Part shown: positions 54,801-62,030 of the stretch, in pieces
Layout of the letters: every line of letters begins with the position of its first letter
How positions within the stretch are numbered: position 1 is the stretch's first letter
NCBI GenBank assembly: GCA_019359155.1
Contig: JAHHHV010000069.1
Coordinates: forward strand, 62,001 to 126,000
Length of the DNA stretch: 64,000 nt
Source: Pegethrix bostrychoides GSE-TBD4-15B
Lineage (GTDB): Bacteria > Cyanobacteriota > Cyanobacteriia > Elainellales > Elainellaceae
Direction of reading: 5' to 3'
The notes under the pieces: generated by a model
Database searches by the model: none
Told to the model about the DNA's origin: nothing
The model's input: the letters and a program-made list of their open reading frames with translations, nothing else
Made by a program: the position numbers and the translations under genes

Positions 54801-55003
54801 CCCAGACTGCTGGCAAATACGGCGATACCAATGAAGCCCTGTGTCAGCAGCCGCTTGCCGAACAGCCGGAAGTAGCCAATGGTTGCAAACCAGAAGCTCT
54901 CGGCCAGCAGCGCGCTGAGCAGATCGAGCAGCAGCAGTCCGCCCAGCCCCAACGCTATCACCAGCCCAATCTGCCTGCCCTGCTTCAGCCAAAATTTCTG
55001 CAT
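51893..55003 (-). CDS. UPF0182-family large membrane protein
   Basis: 1036 residues matching COG1615/UPF0182. The N-terminal half has about seven TM helices (GLVIALGLGGLLLLDLL, LLPLVLLLSAILAASLIYY and others). The C-terminal half is a large soluble domain (about 470-1010) with family motifs VYTHGYGFTVSPVN, PRIYFGELTDTYV, LYWMIDAYTTSDRYPYSDP and DPYYLIMKLP. Function is not established. A 9-bp tandem repeat at 52783-52809 encodes Q-A-G/S units in a soluble loop. The acidic tail DDTEAPILRTTEPPEPEL ends the protein. Confidence 0.92.
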   Translation of the reverse strand: MQKFWLKQGRQIGLVIALGLGGLLLLDLLSALLAESFWFATIGYFRLFGKRLLTQGFIGIAVFASSLGLLGLQLDIAQRQVWPSPEFEIERPQRSGSMRLWRLLPLVLLLSAILAASLIYYGQIAATHWHPNLSLRSTTLPVPLKFDQRALWNLLQAGLSQPWQLLLVAGMTLLLLIYPRLTLRVVALLVSLMFMLVLSERWDLLLLALNSIPFNATEPLFETDVGFYIFTLPLLELLEFWLLGLAALCFLAVSLTYLLSADSLSQGYFPGFSARQLRHLCWLAGWLVLMMGCGYWLDRYKLLYDASGATYGAAYTGVAVQLPVYRLLSLAALPIAGWLFNHAIRLREARTALPRLPRLSDLPDSSRPVSPPISRPASPSVLAELEQRIPSYRRYREAILRPNLPPKAAAPSLKPSLLTPLRWGLGAYLLVSLLLAGLLPLIVQQLIVLPNELQLEQPFIQRTIALTRQGFNLDKVEVETFNPSDNLTRASLQANDLTIENIRLWDKRPLLETNRQLQRIRLYYEFPDADIDRYSLPNEAGQTIQQQVLIAARELDYSAVPAAAQTWVNQHLVYTHGYGFTVSPVNRVAEGGLPDYLIRGIETTEDPRIRGALPTGKPRIYFGELTDTYVMTQTRLEELDYPSGSDNVYNRYDGWDGVSIGNLAQRLLYAKHLKDWQMLFTDDFTPQSKLLFRRNINERIKTIAPFLRYDSDPYLVVADTGNKQWQHQSPQAGQAGQASQADDSYLYWMIDAYTTSDRYPYSDPLDNDFNYIRNSVKVLVDAYHGSVTFYIADPQDPVIQAWSRIFPNIFRPLSDMPLALRQHVRYPQDYLRVQANQLMTYHMTDPIVFYNREDQWRAPNEIYNSEQQVVDPYYLIMKLPIASSEEFVLLQPFTPAQRNNLIAWTAARSDGNQYGKILLYIFPKQELVFGPEQIEARINQDPVISERISLWNRRGSRAAQGNLIVIPIEQSLLYIEPLYLIAEQNQIPTLVRVIAVYGSRIVMAETLEGALNAIFLEADDTEAPILRTTEPPEPEL

Positions 55004-55098
55004 GGCCGATTGTTTAACCTACTCTCGCTGCAATCATCTCTTCAGGATATCTAGTCTTCAGGATATCTGGGAATTGCCGACTTCGAGTTCGCCCAGCA

Positions 55099-56700
55099 CT
55101 ATCCGGCCAGCGCCAAGCCATCCGCTCTCGGCTCCGAAGCCGCTACCAACGCCGCGCCCTGCCGCAGAATCATCTGCCCCTTGCCAAACGACCTGCCCTC
55201 AGCCAAAACCTCAACCTGATGCCCGCGCTCCATCAGTTCCAGCACCACCGAGCGCGGTAGCGACTGCTCCACAAACAGCTGCCTGCCTCCAGCCCGCTCA
55301 GCCACCTGCCAGCGAGGCGCATCCAGTGCCGCCTGCGGATTTAGCTGATAGTCGCAGAGATTCACCACCATCTGGACATGGCCTTGCGGCTGCATATGCC
55401 CACCCATCACGCCAAACGGGCCAAGCGGCTGGTCGCCCTGCGTCAAAAAGCCAGGAATAATCGTGTGGAACGGGCGCTTTTGAGGCGCGGCACAGTTGGG
55501 GTGATCGGGTTGAAGGCTGAAGCCCATGCCGCGATTTTGTAGGGCAATTCCGGTTTCGGGGATCAAAATGCCGCTGCCGAAGCCTTCGTAGTTTGACTGG
55601 ATAAACGACACCATCAAGTCTTGATCCGCCGTTGCCAGGTAGACCGTATCGCCGTGGGGCAGATCAGATGTAGCCTGAATCGCCTGACTGCCAATCTGCT
55701 GTCGCCGCCGATCGCTGTAGCTCTTGCTGAGCAAATGCCGGGTCGCCACCTGCATCCAGTCTGCATCGCTGACATGTTGGTAAACATCGGCAAAGGCCAG
55801 CTTCATTGCCTCGATTTGCCAGTGGAAGCTCTGCGCTGACTCGCGAGGCTGATGCTGCAGCTCGAAGCCTTCCAGCAGGTTCAGCGCCATCAGGGCGGCA
55901 ATCCCCTGACCGTTGGGCGGAATTTCCCAAACTTTCAGGTCGCGGTAATCCACCGAAATTGGCTCCACCCAATCAGCCTGATGCTGCGCCAGATCTGCCG
56001 GAGCTAGCCGCCCGCCCGTTTCACTGCCAAAGGCAATCATCCGCTCAGCTAGCCTGCCCCGATAAAAGCTGTCGCCGCCTGTCGCCGCGATTTCGCGCAG
56101 CGTCGCCGCATGAGCCAGACTGCCCCAAATCTCTCCGGCACGGGGGGCGCGATCTGATTTAAAGAACACCTGCTTGAACGGCTGAAATTCTGGGGCAGCC
56201 AGCGGCAAAAAGGTTGACTCAGCGCTCTGCCAAGCGCGACTGGTCTCTGGCGACACCGGAAAGCCCTGCTCGGCATACCGAATCGCTGGCTCAAACAGCT
56301 GCTCAAACGGCAGCTCGCCCCAGCGTTGCCAGAGCGCAAACCAGGCCGAGACCGCTCCTGGCACGGTGACGCTCAGCCAGCCCAGCCCTGGCATCTGAGC
56401 TAACCCGGCAAATTGCTCCAAGTTCAGCGCCTGCGGGCTGCGGCCTGAAGCATTCAAGCCGCGCAGCTTGCCGTCCCAGACCAGCGCAAAGGCATCAGAG
56501 CCAATCCCGTTGGAGGTAGGCTCTACGACTGTCAGCGTAATCGCCATGGCAATCGCTGCGTCCACTGCGTTACCGCCCGCCCAGTACATCTCCATGCCTG
56601 CCAGAGTTGCTAGCGGCTGACTGGTCGCTGCCGCAAACCGCTGCCCCATGACCACGCGCCGACCGGAGCTGTAGGGATATGTTGTGAGGCTAAACTGCAT
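55099..56700 (-). CDS. ggt: Gamma-glutamyltransferase
   Basis: 533 residues from the ATG at 56700; a TTG at 56739 would add 13. It cleaves the gamma-glutamyl bond of glutathione and similar peptides after self-cleavage before a Thr. The conserved nucleophile region is HGDTVYLATAD, preceded by the typical large-subunit motif PPNGQGIAALMALNLLEG and followed by SNYEGFGSGILIPETGIALQNRG and GVMGGHMQPQGHVQ. No signal peptide is evident, unlike periplasmic E. coli GGT. Divergent from the small exported gene to its right. Confidence 0.93.
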   Translation of the reverse strand: MQFSLTTYPYSSGRRVVMGQRFAAATSQPLATLAGMEMYWAGGNAVDAAIAMAITLTVVEPTSNGIGSDAFALVWDGKLRGLNASGRSPQALNLEQFAGLAQMPGLGWLSVTVPGAVSAWFALWQRWGELPFEQLFEPAIRYAEQGFPVSPETSRAWQSAESTFLPLAAPEFQPFKQVFFKSDRAPRAGEIWGSLAHAATLREIAATGGDSFYRGRLAERMIAFGSETGGRLAPADLAQHQADWVEPISVDYRDLKVWEIPPNGQGIAALMALNLLEGFELQHQPRESAQSFHWQIEAMKLAFADVYQHVSDADWMQVATRHLLSKSYSDRRRQQIGSQAIQATSDLPHGDTVYLATADQDLMVSFIQSNYEGFGSGILIPETGIALQNRGMGFSLQPDHPNCAAPQKRPFHTIIPGFLTQGDQPLGPFGVMGGHMQPQGHVQMVVNLCDYQLNPQAALDAPRWQVAERAGGRQLFVEQSLPRSVVLELMERGHQVEVLAEGRSFGKGQMILRQGAALVAASEPRADGLALAG

Positions 56701-56790
56701 GGCAGGCGACAAATTAGAATCGACTCGGAATTTAGCCAATCGTACAGGCAGGTACTAAGATTTGGAAGAGATTCGCTGGGAAAGGTGGGA

Positions 56791-57498
56791 ATGCGTCAAG
56801 CAGTGATGGGTTTAATTCTGGGTATCTCATTGAGTAGTGGACTGAGCAGTGGACTGAGTAGTGGACTGGCGCTCCCGGCAGCGGCTCAGAACAGCCCGCC
56901 ATCTGCCACCCCAGCACCCAGCTCACCAGCACCCAGCTCACCAGCTCCGCACTTCAAGACGCTGCTGCTGACGGTTGGAGGTTTAGAGCGCCGTGTCACC
57001 TTTCAGCGCTATGAGCGAATTGGCGTTCCGATGACCACCTATTTCCCCGCCACCTATCTCACCGTCAGCAGTGGCTGCACCGAGCGTGGCTGTGGAGTTG
57101 GCTTTTTTGGCCAGCCTAATCAAACCAACAGCACCGAAGGCAACTTTGTCCGATTTTTCTTTCCGCGTCAAGATACAACCGTGGAGCAAATCCGACGCTT
57201 GGCGACGGCAGGAGAGCAAAGCCTGCTGCGCTTAAATCCGGGCTGGACGGTCACTGAAACTCAGGTAGATGGCCTAGAGCAGCCCTGGATGAAAGAGGCA
57301 ACAATCTTTACAACGCCCAGCGGCAGCAAAGGCCGAATTGTGCTGGGTGAGAATGCGGGCAAAGCGTTTGGGTTTTTGGAAGTCTATCAGCAGAGTCAGG
57401 AATCAGAATTTGTACCGCTATTTGCAGCGATCTATGAGAGCTTAGAATTCGTGCCATTGACGCTAGAACTCACGCCTCGCCCAGCCGAGCAAAATTAA
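56791..57498 (+). CDS. Exported protein of unknown function
   Basis: 235 residues from ATG 56791 (AAGGTGGG just upstream). The signal peptide (about 1-32) contains S-S-G-L repeats encoded by a 12-bp unit (56833-56868). It ends ALPAAA-Q and is followed by a Pro/Ser spacer built from a 15-bp repeat (56911-56940). The mature domain (about 60-225) is globular with two cysteines in SGCTERGCG. I do not recognise it. Its 3' end overlaps gvpF by 29 bp, tail to tail, so no further gas-vesicle gene continues on that side. Confidence 0.7.
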   Translation: MRQAVMGLILGISLSSGLSSGLSSGLALPAAAQNSPPSATPAPSSPAPSSPAPHFKTLLLTVGGLERRVTFQRYERIGVPMTTYFPATYLTVSSGCTERGCGVGFFGQPNQTNSTEGNFVRFFFPRQDTTVEQIRRLATAGEQSLLRLNPGWTVTETQVDGLEQPWMKEATIFTTPSGSKGRIVLGENAGKAFGFLEVYQQSQESEFVPLFAAIYESLEFVPLTLELTPRPAEQN

Positions 57499-58207
57499 AC
57501 GGAGCCGTAAAGCTGTTGTAGCGAATCCGCAGACGGCCATCAAACTGCTGGTCTAGAGCCTCCACAGCCCGCCCAAGCTGTGGCTCTGACTCCCAGTCAA
57601 TCAAATAGGCCGCGTTGTAGATCATTGCCTCGCTGAGCGGATCGTTCTCGACGCGCTCCACAGACAGCGAATTCAGCGCAGCTCGAAAAGTCTCAATCAC
57701 CCGCTGCTGGCGCTGCTGCATCTCACGCTCAATTGCCTGACCAATCTGGATGATTTGCTCCATGCCTAGCGACTTGCCCTCTAGCTGATCGCGCCTAGCG
57801 CGCAGAGCAGTGTTCTCCTGCATCAGCAATGCTAGCTCCTGCTCTGCATCCCAAAATACCTTTACGCCCACCTCGCGCCGTCCCTCTAACTTAGCAAGTA
57901 GCTGCTTGAGTTGCTCACCGCGCGGCAGAATCAGCTGCTGCTCCACGTTTGTCCAGTCGCTAATTGTCATGCCAAACTGAAGCGGCAGCAATGCGCGATA
58001 GCCTTGTTCCATTGCCTGCTCTAACACTCGCTCATGTCCGAGCAGATTGCGGCGGCTGGCTAGATAGCGTTCCTGCTGAGCCTCTGAATAGAGGAACGTA
58101 AAGCCGCCAACTTCGCGGGTTTGCACGGGCTGCTGATCCAAGCCTGCAAAGTCTAACGCTGGAGCAGAGGCGGGGAGAATACCGTAGAGATAGAGATGAG
58201 AAGACAT
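57470..58207 (-). CDS. gvpF: Gas vesicle protein GvpF (GvpF/GvpL family)
   Basis: 245 residues with the GvpF/L pattern: YLYGILP at the start, GGFTFLYSE, LLGHERVLEQAMEQGYRALLPLQFGM, GVKVFWD and a C-terminal AYLIDWESE..., LRIRYNSFTAPFNFA. GvpF is a minor protein that contacts GvpA and helps start vesicle assembly. Last gene of the leftward run, 47 bp after gvpK. No gvpG, gvpV or gvpW follows. Confidence 0.95.
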   Translation of the reverse strand: MSSHLYLYGILPASAPALDFAGLDQQPVQTREVGGFTFLYSEAQQERYLASRRNLLGHERVLEQAMEQGYRALLPLQFGMTISDWTNVEQQLILPRGEQLKQLLAKLEGRREVGVKVFWDAEQELALLMQENTALRARRDQLEGKSLGMEQIIQIGQAIEREMQQRQQRVIETFRAALNSLSVERVENDPLSEAMIYNAAYLIDWESEPQLGRAVEALDQQFDGRLRIRYNSFTAPFNFARLGEA

Positions 58208-58254
58208 GGCTTAATGACCCAATTGGGGATATTTATCTGAATTTATCGAGCAAC

Positions 58255-58737
58255 CTAGACCGGCTGTGAAGTTAGCACCAGTTGCAGCTTGGCGTGAATC
58301 AAATTGATCTGCGCCAGTCCCAAATCCAGCTCGCCTTGTAGCACAACGCCCGTATGCAGCAGGCGATCGAGCAGCTCCAAGATTGAAGGGCTGGCAGACT
58401 TCTGACCTGGATAATAGCCGTTGCCTGGCAAGAGCGTACCTATTTCGCCCAGATTGATATTCAGATCAGCTGGATCGACCTCAAAAACCTTGCAGAGCTG
58501 CACGACCTGCTCTTCCAGTTTGCGGAGGCTATCTGAAGCGCGATCCAAATCTGCTTCGCTCAGCTGTTCGGATTCCATGCGGCGAATCACCTGCGCCTCC
58601 ATCAGCTGACGAATCAGCTCAATTACAGTCAGCAACAGGGTTGCGAGTCCGGCCTGTGATTTTTGCGACGATTTTTGCGGCGCTTCTGAAAAATTAAGAT
58701 CACTAGCAGGGGCGACTTGAAGCGATGTAGGGTTCAT
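58255..58737 (-). CDS. gvpK: Gas vesicle protein GvpK
   Basis: 160 residues. The GvpK core (about 29-105) has GLATLLLTVIELIRQLMEAQVIRRME, LRKLEEQVVQLCKVF, and DPADLNINLGEIGTLLP. The last 45 residues (SILELLDRLLHTGVVLQGELDLGLAQINLIHAKLQLVLTS) resemble GvpA/J, which I believe is normal for cyanobacterial GvpK. Needed for vesicle formation; exact role unclear. Spacing 41 bp from gvpJ. Confidence 0.95.
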   Translation of the reverse strand: MNPTSLQVAPASDLNFSEAPQKSSQKSQAGLATLLLTVIELIRQLMEAQVIRRMESEQLSEADLDRASDSLRKLEEQVVQLCKVFEVDPADLNINLGEIGTLLPGNGYYPGQKSASPSILELLDRLLHTGVVLQGELDLGLAQINLIHAKLQLVLTSQPV

Positions 58738-58778
58738 AGTTTCTGAATAGGGCGAGGGGCTATTTCGGGAGCTGAAAC

Positions 58779-59156
58779 TTAGACGGGGCTGGCAGATTTA
58801 AGCGATTGCAGCTCGGTTTCGAGAGAGCCGAGTCGAGCTTGTAGCTGCTGGTTAGTTTCGAGTAGCTGCTGATTAGCTTCGAGCAGCTGGCGGCCTTGTC
58901 CACTCAAATAGGGATCTCCTTCCCACCAGTTAATGCCCATTTCTCTGGCTTTATCGACCGAAGCCACCAGCAGCCGAATCCGAATGCTCAACAGCTCAGT
59001 TGCGCCCACGGAGACAGAAATATCGCCAGCAATCACGATACCTTTGTCGAGCACGCGCTCTAGCACATCTGCCAGTGATGAGCTGTTTGCAGCAGTTTGC
59101 ATCGGTCGGTTTTGGGCTTGAGCGGGCATGGTCTGGGGGGGCATAGAAAAAGTCAT
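58779..59156 (-). CDS. gvpJ: Gas vesicle protein GvpJ (GvpA-like)
   Basis: 125 residues. Residues about 25-75 are GvpA-like (SLADVLERVLDKGIVIAGDISVSVGATELLSIRIRLLVASVDKA). A C-terminal coiled coil of L-L-E-A/T-N-Q-Q-L repeats marks it as GvpJ rather than the shell protein. It is a minor nucleation component. Four bases separate it from gvpN, implying translational coupling. Confidence 0.94.
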   Translation of the reverse strand: MTFSMPPQTMPAQAQNRPMQTAANSSSLADVLERVLDKGIVIAGDISVSVGATELLSIRIRLLVASVDKAREMGINWWEGDPYLSGQGRQLLEANQQLLETNQQLQARLGSLETELQSLKSASPV

Positions 59157-59160
59157 GAAT

Positions 59161-60264
59161 TTATTCCTGTAGGGTAGCTTGGGGGATTGCTAGGGATGGC
59201 GCCGGGAAAATAATTTGGGGAATCGCTGAGGAGATCACGGGTTCAGGTTCGTCAGCTGCATCGCTTTCTGCGGCCAGCCACTCATCCAGCGGATCAGCTG
59301 CTTCAGCGGACGCAGCCTCAGATGCCGGAATCACTCTCACCTGAGGCGCAGAGGCCACGACCTCTTGCTGCATGGCATGGGCGGTAATCAGCGCGTTGAA
59401 AACTTCCCAGAGAATCTGAGTGGACTCGCCGAGCGGTAAGCTGGAGCGCGACAGCAAAATATCCTGGCACATATCTCGAAACTCAGGATTTTCAGGCATC
59501 GCCAAAATATCGTGCTCCTGGCAGACCTTGGCCAAGATTAAGCAGGAGCGCAGTCCAGAAGATTTCTCGGCCTGGATTCGCTGCCGGAAGTTCCTCACGG
59601 TTTCAACGATAATGGCAGCACTTTCGCGGTCGATTGCGGTTTTTTGGATGATGATTTCTTGCTGAGTTAGCTCGTCAGGTTCGGGGACATTGATTGTGAC
59701 GAGTCGGTCGAGCAGCGCGTCTTGGGTGGAATGCACGCCGCAGTATTCTTCGGGATTGGAGGTGAGAATTGCCCGGAACTTCGGATTCACCCGCACATAC
59801 TCGTTGCGGTTACTGCTGGGCGGCAAAACCAATAGCTTCTCTTCTAAGACTGAGAGCAGTACGTTGTTGACTTCCGGACGAGAGCGATTGAACTCATCGT
59901 AGATTAGCGTAAATCCTTCCCGGCAGGCCAGTGTCAACCGTGAGTCCATCCAGTTGTGCCGCAGCTCATCTTCAACCTTCACAACGCTGTGGATGTAGTT
60001 GTCTACAACTTTTTTGCGCGTATATCCCGTTTGATTCCCGATCAAGTCAGAGGTCTTATAGTCATCGTCCCCGTAGAGCAGCATCATTGGCTGGGTAAGC
60101 AGATCGGCCAGATGCAGTGCCAGCGTAGTTTTTCCGGTTCCGGCAGGGCCGCGCAGATGCACAGAAAAGCCGGATTGTAGATAGCGATAGGCTCGGTTAA
60201 CCACGCGCTCGATTGCGGGTGTACTGACAAAGCGTCGGGGGCTGACCTTCAAAACAGTAGTCAC
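59161..60264 (-). CDS. gvpN: Gas vesicle AAA+ ATPase GvpN
   Basis: 367 residues. MoxR-like AAA+ core with Walker A GPAGTGKT (about 39-46), the GvpN motif [16 protein letters not shown], Walker [18 protein letters not shown] and sensor [11 protein letters not shown], followed by [10 protein letters not shown]. The last 70 residues are an acidic, Pro/Ala-rich tail longer than usual. GvpN powers growth of cone-shaped vesicles into cylinders. 14 bp separate it from gvpC. Confidence 0.96.
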   Translation of the reverse strand: MTTVLKVSPRRFVSTPAIERVVNRAYRYLQSGFSVHLRGPAGTGKTTLALHLADLLTQPMMLLYGDDDYKTSDLIGNQTGYTRKKVVDNYIHSVVKVEDELRHNWMDSRLTLACREGFTLIYDEFNRSRPEVNNVLLSVLEEKLLVLPPSSNRNEYVRVNPKFRAILTSNPEEYCGVHSTQDALLDRLVTINVPEPDELTQQEIIIQKTAIDRESAAIIVETVRNFRQRIQAEKSSGLRSCLILAKVCQEHDILAMPENPEFRDMCQDILLSRSSLPLGESTQILWEVFNALITAHAMQQEVVASAPQVRVIPASEAASAEAADPLDEWLAAESDAADEPEPVISSAIPQIIFPAPSLAIPQATLQE

Positions 60265-60278
60265 GGGCTTATATCCTC

Positions 60279-61184
60279 TTAAGTCAAGTCTTGGATCAAG
60301 TAAATTCGATCGCGCTGGGTAACATAGCCTTTGCGGATCAGGCTGCGTAGGGCATCCACCGTCTGGAAGCGATTCAGCGCTAGAGCTGCTTCAATTTCAG
60401 TCAGCGTCGCGCCCTGCGTTTCATGCAGGTAGGTATAGACTGCTTCTGCGAGGATGGAGGTGGGCGGCAGCACCTCTGCTTCAGGGGATGCTGTGCCGAA
60501 TGCTGTACTGGATGCTGTGCCGGATGTTGTGCCGGATGCTGTACTGGGCGGCACAATGCGCACCGTTGGCGCTGCCATATCGTGAGTAGCTTCAGCTGGA
60601 GCCGTTTCTAGTTCCTCTAATTCCGGGGATGCTGTGGGTTCACTCACGGATAGATTAACTGGAGCCGCATCGTTGCCCCAAACATACTGATGCAGTTCAG
60701 CACAGTAGCGGCGTAGCTCAGCCCGGAACTCAACGAGCTGCTCAAAGAATTCGGCCACTTCAGCGCTGCGGCGAGTTCTGTCATCTCGCAGCATCTGGCG
60801 CAGGACTGGAGCCTGCTGTTGCCGAATTTCGCTAAATTCAACGAGCTGCTGCTGCACCTCAGCCTGAAGGCTCTCAACGTAGAGCGCTAGCTCCTGCATT
60901 AGCTGAATCTGATTTTGGAGGCGAGTTTGTTGATGAGCCTGTAGCTCTGCCTGTACCTCTGTACGGCGCTGCAAAATTTCCGCCTGCATCTCTTGGCGCA
61001 GTAATGCCACATCAGCCCTCAGCTGCGAATGAAACGCGGTCAAATCCTGCCGTAGCTCAATCGCCTGTACCTGCCGAGCATGCTTAAGCTGTTCTAAAGT
61101 CGCCTGCACCTGCTGCTGGCGCTGAATCACCTCTTGCTGGCGCTGCTGCCGCTGTTCTTGCCAAGTCTGCTTGAGAGAAACCAC
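60279..61184 (-). CDS. gvpC: Gas vesicle shell-strengthening protein GvpC with an added C-terminal winged-helix domain
   Basis: 301 residues. Residues 1-170 are Gln/Glu/Arg-rich helix with degenerate repeats of about 33 residues (A-E-L-Q-A-H-Q-Q-T..., [17 protein letters not shown]) as in GvpC, which clamps the outside of the GvpA shell. A linker (171-240) includes S-G-T-A units encoded by five 12-bp repeats (60487-60546). Residues 241-301 ([22 protein letters not shown]..., [21 protein letters not shown]) look like a winged helix. Position between gvpA and gvpN matches the standard order A-C-N. The tail is not part of GvpC as I know it. Confidence 0.82.
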   Translation of the reverse strand: MVSLKQTWQEQRQQRQQEVIQRQQQVQATLEQLKHARQVQAIELRQDLTAFHSQLRADVALLRQEMQAEILQRRTEVQAELQAHQQTRLQNQIQLMQELALYVESLQAEVQQQLVEFSEIRQQQAPVLRQMLRDDRTRRSAEVAEFFEQLVEFRAELRRYCAELHQYVWGNDAAPVNLSVSEPTASPELEELETAPAEATHDMAAPTVRIVPPSTASGTTSGTASSTAFGTASPEAEVLPPTSILAEAVYTYLHETQGATLTEIEAALALNRFQTVDALRSLIRKGYVTQRDRIYLIQDLT

Positions 61185-61350
61185 TGAAATTCTCCTAAAA
61201 CCAAATCCAGAATATCAATCCAAACCACCAACCCAAACCACCAACCCAAAACGCTATCAGTCAGAATGCCAAATAAGCTGAGGGTAAGAGGGGCGGCGCG
61301 CAGGAGCCTTCTCGCCCTCCTCGCCCTCAGTGCCAATACTCTGAATCAAC

Positions 61351-61569
61351 TTAAGCCGCAGGAACGGCAGCCTGAGAGGTCAGACCCACTGCTTCGGCAT
61401 ACTTCAGGTAGGTCTCGACTGAAGCAATCACGACGCGCGCTTCGATGGAGAGCAGTTCAATCCCGACGAGCGAGACGCGAACCCAAGCGTCAATGACAAT
61501 CCCTTTGTCCAAGATGCGGTCAACAACTTCAGCCAAGCTAGAAGAAGAGTTCACTTTTTCGACAGCCAT
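61351..61569 (-). CDS. gvpA: Gas vesicle structural protein GvpA
   Basis: 72 residues, the classic shell protein ([53 protein letters not shown]). It packs into ribs that form the gas-permeable wall. AGGTGA lies 6 nt before the ATG. There is one copy here, whereas some species carry tandem gvpA genes. The 166-bp gap before gvpC has GC-rich inverted segments that may form an attenuating hairpin, and a direct repeat of AAACCACCAACCC (61224-61250 region). Confidence 0.98.
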   Translation of the reverse strand: MAVEKVNSSSSLAEVVDRILDKGIVIDAWVRVSLVGIELLSIEARVVIASVETYLKYAEAVGLTSQAAVPAA

Positions 61570-62030
61570 GTTAAATCACCTAATTTGTGTAGTTTGCGTT
61601 CAGGAAGTAGATCAGCCCCAATTCTTGCCGATCTCATCTGATGATTTCGGCTTGAGCGCTTCTAGCAGCATAGGTACTTGAGAATCTGCGTGAGACAGCG
61701 TAAATGCGGAATTCTTTGGGTTGAAAACTGGCATCTACAGGAAAGTACGGAACTGCTGTAGCCCTCTATTGAATTGAGGCATGTTTCGAGTCAGAATCAC
61801 ACCGAGAGCAAATCAACCATTCCTTGAAGAATCAAGCTTGGATATTGCATCACTCTTTGGAGATATATCAAGATTTCCCGCTATCTATATACCACTAACA
61901 GATTCGTAAATTATTCCTTAGTACTCACTTTAAATTATTTTTTTTGGCTATATGTGAAAAGCAAATATCCCCGCAGTCGATAGTCCACAGGGATAAAAAA
62001 AGCGATATAAGATTTGCCGATCATCCAAAC
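61570..62030. promoter_or_regulatory. Leader/promoter region of the gas-vesicle operon
   Basis: 461 bp between the CDC48-like gene and gvpA. The left two-thirds are of ordinary composition; about 61860-61960 is strongly AT-rich. Near 61967-61995 a weak stem (TATCCC/GGGATA) could end the upstream transcript. The actual gvpA promoter could not be fixed by eye. No open frame of note. Confidence 0.5.

Noticed and set aside
58255-58400. GvpK fused to a GvpA-like tail as a novelty
   Set aside because: The tail resembles GvpA/J, but I believe cyanobacterial GvpK proteins normally have it.
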